From assembly GCA_937921525.1 (NCBI GenBank), contig CAKZUM010000440.1, positions 1 through 10,011 of the forward strand: a stretch of DNA of 10,011 nucleotides, written 5' to 3'. Position numbers and translations under genes: made by a program. The stretch comes from an uncultured Saprospiraceae bacterium. GTDB lineage: Bacteria > Bacteroidota > Bacteroidia > Chitinophagales > Saprospiraceae. Positions within the stretch are counted from its first letter, which is position 1, and every line of letters starts with the position of its first letter. Below the pieces are notes generated by a model, which was given only the letters and a program-made list of their open reading frames with translations, searched no databases and was not told the origin of the DNA. Of the stretch, positions 6,378 through 10,011 are shown piece after piece.

Positions 6378-6947
6378 ATGATTATCAACAGACCATTAAT
6401 TTTAGCTTCCAAATCTCCTCGTAGAAGTCAATTATTAACAGAGGCAGGATTTGAATTTACCATACAAACGAAAGATACAGAGGAATCTTACCCTGCTACC
6501 CTACCCCCTTCAGAAGTGCCTGCCTTCTTAGCAGAAAAAAAAGCAACTGCCTGCAGCGAATTCATCAAAGATCAAGAGATTGTTATAGCAGCAGATACCA
6601 TTGTTATTTTGGATAATGTGATCTATGAAAAACCAAAAGATAAGGAAGATGCTATTCGTATTTTAACGGCACTTTCTGGTAAAGTACATGAGGTAGTAAC
6701 AGGTGTATGCTTATTAGCCGCTGAACAAAAATCAATTTTTAGTGGTCACGCAAAGGTGCATTTTCAACCAATATCAGATCAAGAAATACGATACTACATT
6801 GATACCTATCAGCCCTATGACAAAGCGGGGGCGTATGCTATACAAGAATGGTTGGGTTTGTGTAAAATTTCAAAAATAGAAGGGACCTATGCGAATATTA
6901 TGGGCTTACCTGTGGATTTGGTGTATCGGAATTTATTGAAATTCTGA
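6378..6947 (+). CDS. maf: Maf family nucleotide pyrophosphatase
   Basis: A 189-residue cytoplasmic protein of the Maf/Ham1 fold, the usual length. It hydrolyses non-canonical or excess nucleoside triphosphates (dTTP/UTP in the YhdE type) to monophosphate and pyrophosphate; overexpression of relatives blocks septation. Diagnostic motifs: ASKSPRR at 10-16, the catalytic AADT at 71-74 with Asp73, EKP at 84-86, and DKAGAYAIQEW at 148-158. The last of these points to the YhdE-like rather than the YceF-like subgroup; substrate preference is an inference from family knowledge. It is the last gene of the plus-strand run and is closed by a terminator 14 bases after its stop. The start ATG gives full alignment with the family N-terminus (LILASKSPRR). 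Confidence 0.93.
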   Translation: MIINRPLILASKSPRRSQLLTEAGFEFTIQTKDTEESYPATLPPSEVPAFLAEKKATACSEFIKDQEIVIAADTIVILDNVIYEKPKDKEDAIRILTALSGKVHEVVTGVCLLAAEQKSIFSGHAKVHFQPISDQEIRYYIDTYQPYDKAGAYAIQEWLGLCKISKIEGTYANIMGLPVDLVYRNLLKF

Positions 6948-6961
6948 GCTAGATGTAAAAA

Positions 6962-7002
6962 ATAAAGGTGGGCGACACGTTGAAAGTATCGCCCACCTTT
7001 AT
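6962..7002. terminator. bidirectional terminator between convergent genes
   Basis: A perfect 14-bp stem, ATAAAGGTGGGCGA (6962-6975) with TCGCCCACCTTTAT (6989-7002), and a 13-base loop. It lies exactly between the maf stop and the stop of the minus-strand gene. An AAAAAATAAA stretch precedes it, and the stem ends in TTTAT, so it can serve both strands. Confidence 0.85.
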
Positions 7003-7005
7003 CCC

Positions 7006-7680
7006 TTACTTCTTATCTTTCTTTTTCTTAAAATCTCCATCTTTCCAAGACTTAAAGAACTTACTCCACGCAATCGGATCAAATATCTTCATCGGTTGAA
7101 ACTGTCCATAATGATAATAATTATTAGCCTGCTGTCTTAAGTAATAATCAGAGGTTTCATTCCCATCTACTGCTACCGCACTTCTGCGTTCTTCTAGAAT
7201 ATCTTGGGCAATATTTTCTGAGGCTCTACGCTGTAACTCTGGCGTTACATCCATCGCGAGAAATTCAATCTTAAAATGTTCTCGACTCGGCCAAGGGAAT
7301 ACTACTGTCTCTGGTAAATTAATCGTGTCTTGAGACATTAATTGGACAATAGAATATCGGTTATCAGATAATGTATCAGGTACTACAAATGCCACCTCCT
7401 TATAACCAATAGCAGAAAAGATAATGGTCTCTCCTTTCTCGGCTACCAAAGTGAAAAAACCTTTAAAATCTGTAGACACCCCTCTACGAGTATCTTCTTT
7501 GGCGTAAACATTGGTAAATGGTACAGGCAATAATTCCTCTGTCGTTCCATCTAACACTAGTCCAGAAAATTGTATTAAGCTATCTTGCTTCCCTTGTCCA
7601 GCCGCATCAACAAACCCAAGCGCAACCATAGCAATAATAACCGCTACATATTTTAAAAAAGTTAATTCTTTCATATTCAT
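7006..7680 (-). CDS. exported CarboxypepD-regulatory-like domain protein
   Basis: A 224-residue exported protein of unknown role. Residues 1-28 form a signal peptide (hydrophobic core YVAVIIAMVALGF). Residues about 37-115 match the beta-sandwich carboxypeptidase regulatory-like domain (SGLVLDGTTEELLPVPFTNV, STDFKGFFTLVAEKGETIIF, IGYKE) that in Bacteroidota occurs on TonB-dependent receptors and alone in periplasmic proteins. After it comes LPETVVFPWPSREHFKIEFL (122-141), a segment I recall following this domain in a conserved Bacteroidota family. The last 25 residues are lysine-rich (KFFKSWKDGDFKKKKDKK). There is no barrel, so it is not a receptor; a periplasmic or outer-membrane-associated role is inferred. 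An in-frame ATG two codons later is an equally good start. Confidence 0.85.
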   Translation of the reverse strand: MNMKELTFLKYVAVIIAMVALGFVDAAGQGKQDSLIQFSGLVLDGTTEELLPVPFTNVYAKEDTRRGVSTDFKGFFTLVAEKGETIIFSAIGYKEVAFVVPDTLSDNRYSIVQLMSQDTINLPETVVFPWPSREHFKIEFLAMDVTPELQRRASENIAQDILEERRSAVAVDGNETSDYYLRQQANNYYHYGQFQPMKIFDPIAWSKFFKSWKDGDFKKKKDKK

Positions 7681-7708
7681 TTATTCTAAAGAAGTCTTAT
7701 CTATAGAT

Positions 7709-7716
7709 CAAAGCTA
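7709..7716 (-). promoter_or_regulatory. possible -7 element
   Basis: Read on the minus strand this is TAGCTTTG, matching the Bacteroidota -7 consensus TAnnTTTG, about 29 bases before the start of the CarboxypepD-like gene. No TTTG-type -33 box is seen at the expected spacing, so the call is weak. The identical octamer occurs before the next minus-strand gene. Confidence 0.3.
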
Positions 7717-7800
7717 CAAAAACAAAACGTCCTTGTCTATATGTAGTACTTCCTTTATAAACCTATTAACATAGATTTAACGGAAAAGAACTACTCTCCC

Positions 7801-8022
7801 CTATTCTAAGCCTTTTTCCTCTCTCCAATCCGTCCGAGTAAGGACAACGATCACAATGCCAGCAAGTATCATCAGGAGTCGTATCACAAAACCAAATAAT
7901 CTCCCCGGCGCATCTATCCAAGTTAAAAAGCTAAGTTGCACCCCCACCAGACTTAAAGCCAAAGCCATAAATCCGAATAAAAATAATAAAAAACCGATGA
8001 ATGTATATATTGCTCTTGACAT
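7801..8022 (-). CDS. small two-helix membrane protein
   Basis: A 73-residue protein with two hydrophobic helices, about 7-29 (TFIGFLLFLFGFMALALSLVGV) and about 43-62 (LFGFVIRLLMILAGIVIVVL), joined by a short loop (LTWIDAPGR). The C-terminal tail is charged (TRTDWREEKGLE). No domain is recognised. The helix-loop-helix layout and strong hydrophobicity in one frame only support a real gene. It runs in the same direction as the CarboxypepD-like gene 120 bases downstream, but the gap and a possible separate promoter argue against tight coupling. A longer antisense frame over the same bases is not credible. The function is unknown. Confidence 0.72.
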   Translation of the reverse strand: MSRAIYTFIGFLLFLFGFMALALSLVGVQLSFLTWIDAPGRLFGFVIRLLMILAGIVIVVLTRTDWREEKGLE

Positions 8023-8091
8023 AGTTTCTTTGATGATTATTTTTAGAATAGAGAGCAGAGACAGATCTCGTTTACAAACTATAAAAATTTA

Positions 8092-8099
8092 CAAAGCTA
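8092..8099 (-). promoter_or_regulatory. possible -7 element
   Basis: TAGCTTTG on the minus strand, 70 bases before the start of the small membrane protein; it fits TAnnTTTG. The expected upstream -33 region falls in the palindrome at 8107-8181 and shows no clear TTTG at the right spacing, so confidence is low. Confidence 0.28.
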
Positions 8100-8106
8100 G
8101 GATTGT

Positions 8107-8181
8107 ATTTTACCACATAGGTACATAGAGCACATAGTTATCACGTCATACTATGTGACCTATGTATCTATGTGGTAAAAT
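8107..8181. repeat. 75-bp palindrome built from CACATAG-type units
   Basis: Arms 8107-8137 and 8151-8181 pair over 31 positions with one G:T pair (8121:8167) and two mismatches (8129-8130 against 8158-8159). The outer 14 bases, ATTTTACCACATAG and its complement, are perfect. Each arm is made of three near-repeats of (C/A)CATAG spaced about 8 bases apart. It lies between divergent genes (8022 minus, 8367 plus), so it is not a shared terminator. I recall similar palindromes between genes of other bacteria; their function is unknown. Confidence 0.8.
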
Positions 8182-8292
8182 TGTCAACTACTTTTGTGGT
8201 TTAGATAAACTTGCCGAATTTTCATATATTCAATCCTTATTTACAAACAAGCCTAGTTTTAAAATCAAAAATAGTTGTATAATTGCAAGACA

Positions 8293-8324
8293 ACTAGTTT
8301 GCAACTTTAAAAGTACAAACTAGT
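8293..8324. repeat. hairpin upstream of the conserved membrane protein
   Basis: ACTAGTTTG (8293-8301) pairs with CAAACTAGT (8316-8324), and the inner ACTTT (8304-8308) pairs with AAAGT (8310-8314). It is about 43 bases before the ATG at 8367, so it may lie in the 5' leader or at the promoter of that gene. No T-run follows. Apart from this and the palindrome at 8107-8181, I see nothing in 8023-8366. Confidence 0.55.
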
Positions 8325-8366
8325 ATTAATAAATGTCCTATTCTTGTATTTTCTAACTGTCCCCTA

Positions 8367-8906
8367 ATGATGCCTACTTGGTTAACTGCAATATTTGAGA
8401 TCCTAAAATTTACCATCCCTGCATTAATAATGTTTTGGGCGGTACAAAGTTTGTTTGGTAAATTTCTGGCTGGTCAACACCAGCTAAAGCAATTAGATAT
8501 ACAAAAGAATCAACAAGACGCTACCCTACCCCTACGACTCCAAGCCTACGAACGTTTATCGCTGTTTTGTGAACGTATATCTATTCCAAATTTAATGCTA
8601 CGATTGCGAACAGAAGAGATGCAAGCAGGAGCGTTGCGCTATGCAATGCTTATGGCCATACAGCAAGAATATGAGCATAATATCACTCAACAAGTGTATG
8701 TATCTAGCCAGCTTTGGGAGATTATTAGTATCGCTAAAAATGATACTATCAACTTAATTAGTGGAATAGCAGAAACCATTGATCCTAAGGCAAGTGCGAA
8801 AGAATTGAGTACTGCTTTGATCAATGCACTGAATGAACGAAATGATGTTCCCTTGAATATGGCATTGCAGGCTATAAAGAAAGAGGCAGGCTTGTTATTT
8901 GGCTAG
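8367..8906 (+). CDS. conserved Bacteroidota membrane-anchored helical protein
   Basis: A 179-residue protein of unknown function. One N-terminal transmembrane helix (about 8-31, IFEILKFTIPALIMFWAVQSLFG) is followed by a charged helix (QHQLKQLDIQKNQQ) and a mostly helical cytosolic body. Strongly conserved-looking blocks are LPLRLQAYERLSLFCERI (54-71) and QQEYEHNITQQVYVS (99-113). I recall these from a single-copy family of uncharacterised proteins present throughout Bacteroidota (possibly the DUF7935 group; that number needs checking). Two ATG codons stand in tandem at 8367 and 8370, and either may start. It is a single-gene unit convergent with the SPFH gene. No enzymatic motif is visible; a scaffold or envelope-related role would be a guess. 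Confidence 0.82.
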   Translation: MMPTWLTAIFEILKFTIPALIMFWAVQSLFGKFLAGQHQLKQLDIQKNQQDATLPLRLQAYERLSLFCERISIPNLMLRLRTEEMQAGALRYAMLMAIQQEYEHNITQQVYVSSQLWEIISIAKNDTINLISGIAETIDPKASAKELSTALINALNERNDVPLNMALQAIKKEAGLLFG

Positions 8907-8928
8907 TACTATTTGTAACTACAATTGC

Positions 8929-9038
8929 AATCTCAACTTCAACTTCAACTTCAACTTCAAACCAAACGTCTAATTAGTACATCTAGTTTTGAAGTTGAGA
9001 TTGAAGTTGAGATTGAAGTTGAAGTTGAGATTGAGATT
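8929..9038. repeat. hexamer tandem repeats forming an inverted repeat between convergent genes
   Basis: The left array is AATCTC followed by four CAACTT-type hexamers (8929-8960). The right array is eight hexamers alternating GAAGTT and GAGATT (8991-9038), complementary in register to the left. A 26-base spacer separates them. A transcript from either side would form a long stem. It fills the space between the stop at 8906 (plus) and the stop at 9045 (minus), so it may act as a bidirectional terminator, although no T-run follows on the plus strand. Confidence 0.8.
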
Positions 9039-9044
9039 AAAAAC

Positions 9045-10001
9045 TTACTCCTCCAATCGATCTCTCTTCGCTAATACTTTCTTAGGATTATTCAATTTCA
9101 TCGTTTCTCCTAACTGTTGGGAAGCTGCAAAAGAAGTGACCATTTGAGATAACATATCACTACCAGCCGTTGGTGAATTAGGTAATAAAATTAAATTACT
9201 ATTGGTATTATCTCCAAGCGACTGTAAGGTATCATAATGCTGTGTAACCACTATAAGCGCAGAAGCTTCTTGAGAATTGATCCCCACTTGGTTCAGTACT
9301 TCTACGGACTCTTCTAATCCTTTCGCAATCTCTCGTCTTTGATCTGCAATACCTTGACCTTGTAGGCGTTTACTTTCTGCCTCTGCTTTTGCTTTAGCTA
9401 CAATACGAATACGATCTGCTTCTGCCTCATACTCTGCCGCTAACTTCTCTCTCTCCGCAGCATTGATACGGTTCATCGCTTTTTTCACTTCCATATCAGG
9501 ATCAATATCTGTGACTAGGGCTTTTACAATTCCATATCCATAGGTATTCATTGCGTCCTCTAATTCTCTTCTAATCGCATTGGCAATATCATCTTTACGC
9601 TCAAAGACTTCATCTAATCGCATCTTCGGCACTTCCGCACGGATGGTATCAAAAACATAGGAAGTAATTTGTTCGTGTGGATTTTCTAATTTATAAAATG
9701 CTTCATGGATAGAATCCTTTAGTATCAGATACTGCACGGATACCTTTAATTTAACGAAAACATCATCTTTTGTTTTCGTTTCTACCATCACATCCAACTG
9801 ATTAATCTTCATACTTACTCGACCTGCTACTCGATCAATAAAAGGAACTTTAAATTGAAGACCAGCATATCGAATAGATTGGAATTTGCCAAATCGTTCT
9901 ATGATTACAGCCGTCGTTTGTTTGACTGTAAAGATTCCCATAGAAAGAATGATTAGTCCTAGGACTAGAATAATCGGTAATCCAGAAAGTAACTCTGTCA
10001 T
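9045..10001 (-). CDS. SPFH/band 7 domain protein (stomatin/HIR-like)
   Basis: A 318-residue membrane-anchored protein. Residues 8-25 (LPIILVLGLIILSMGIFT) form the N-terminal membrane segment. Residues about 26-185 are the SPFH domain (KQTTAVIIERFGKFQSI, GLQFKVPFIDRV, VKLKVSVQYLI, ITSYVFDTIRAEVPKMRLDE). Residues about 181-215 form an Ala/Glu-rich coiled coil (AEREKLAAEYEAEADRIR, AKAKAEAESKR). Then comes GQGIADQRREIAKGLEESV (215-233), which resembles plant hypersensitive-induced-reaction (HIR) proteins more than HflK/HflC. Such proteins form ring-shaped oligomers and organise membrane microdomains or restrain proteases. No NfeD gene is visible nearby, but upstream DNA is missing. The gene is complete; its promoter lies beyond the window. 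Family is certain, cellular role inferred. Confidence 0.93.
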   Translation of the reverse strand: MTELLSGLPIILVLGLIILSMGIFTVKQTTAVIIERFGKFQSIRYAGLQFKVPFIDRVAGRVSMKINQLDVMVETKTKDDVFVKLKVSVQYLILKDSIHEAFYKLENPHEQITSYVFDTIRAEVPKMRLDEVFERKDDIANAIRRELEDAMNTYGYGIVKALVTDIDPDMEVKKAMNRINAAEREKLAAEYEAEADRIRIVAKAKAEAESKRLQGQGIADQRREIAKGLEESVEVLNQVGINSQEASALIVVTQHYDTLQSLGDNTNSNLILLPNSPTAGSDMLSQMVTSFAASQQLGETMKLNNPKKVLAKRDRLEE

Positions 10002-10011
10002 ATTGAATAAT

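Noticed and set aside
7856..8128. Plus-strand 90-codon frame overlapping the small membrane protein
   Set aside because: It runs antisense to a frame with two clear membrane helices, and its own translation shows no plausible structure; it also runs into the palindromic gap.
8929..9038. CRISPR-like array
   Set aside because: Units are contiguous hexamers without spacers, no cas genes are nearby, and the two arrays are mutually complementary.
1..10011. A defence system, prophage or novel multi-gene system
   Set aside because: All multi-exon-length frames are accounted for by housekeeping, envelope or hypothetical genes; no nuclease, reverse transcriptase, toxin-antitoxin pair, integrase or transposase was seen.

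Overview
The window looks like chromosomal DNA of a free-living Bacteroidota, most probably from the Saprospiria/Lewinella-like part of the phylum. Evidence: AT-rich DNA; starts that lack Shine-Dalgarno sequences and sit behind A/T-rich leaders; a secreted esterase with a type IX secretion (Por) C-terminal sorting domain; a CarboxypepD-regulatory-like lipid-envelope-type protein; a KdsC-like phosphatase followed by Maf, a pairing I recall from Bacteroidota; and a conserved helical membrane protein that I recall only from this phylum. The genus is an inference.

Layout. 1-1130: two small plus-strand genes whose products share a nearly identical N-terminal hydrophobic motif (MGRL..LLI.FGP), one carrying TPR repeats and one ending in a short polar tail, closed by a strong symmetrical terminator. 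1131-1613: a gene-free stretch filled with hairpins and a nested inverted-repeat element resembling a non-autonomous transposon. 1614-3899 (minus): a large secreted SGNH/sialate-O-acetylesterase-type enzyme with a Pro-Thr linker, two copies of a four-cysteine domain and a T9SS tail. 3936-4622: a 690-base gap containing a clean 153-bp MITE with terminal inverted repeats and a 9-bp target duplication. 4623-6947 (plus): a probable co-directional cluster of cystathionine gamma-synthase, a KdsC-like HAD phosphatase and a Maf nucleotide pyrophosphatase, ended by a bidirectional terminator. 7006-8022 (minus): a CarboxypepD-regulatory-like exported protein and a small two-helix membrane protein. 8023-8366: a gap with a 31-bp-arm palindrome and a second hairpin. 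8367-8906 (plus): conserved Bacteroidota membrane-anchored helical protein. 8907-9044: hexamer repeats arranged as an inverted repeat between convergent genes. 9045-10001 (minus): an SPFH/band 7 protein resembling stomatin and plant HIR proteins.

The genes are mostly housekeeping and envelope functions (sulfur amino acid metabolism, Kdo/LPS precursor processing, nucleotide-pool sanitation, membrane microdomain organisation) plus one secreted carbohydrate-active enzyme. I see no defence system, phage or novel operon. The unusual content lies between the genes: at least seven different palindromic or tandem repeat structures, two of which look like miniature transposable elements.
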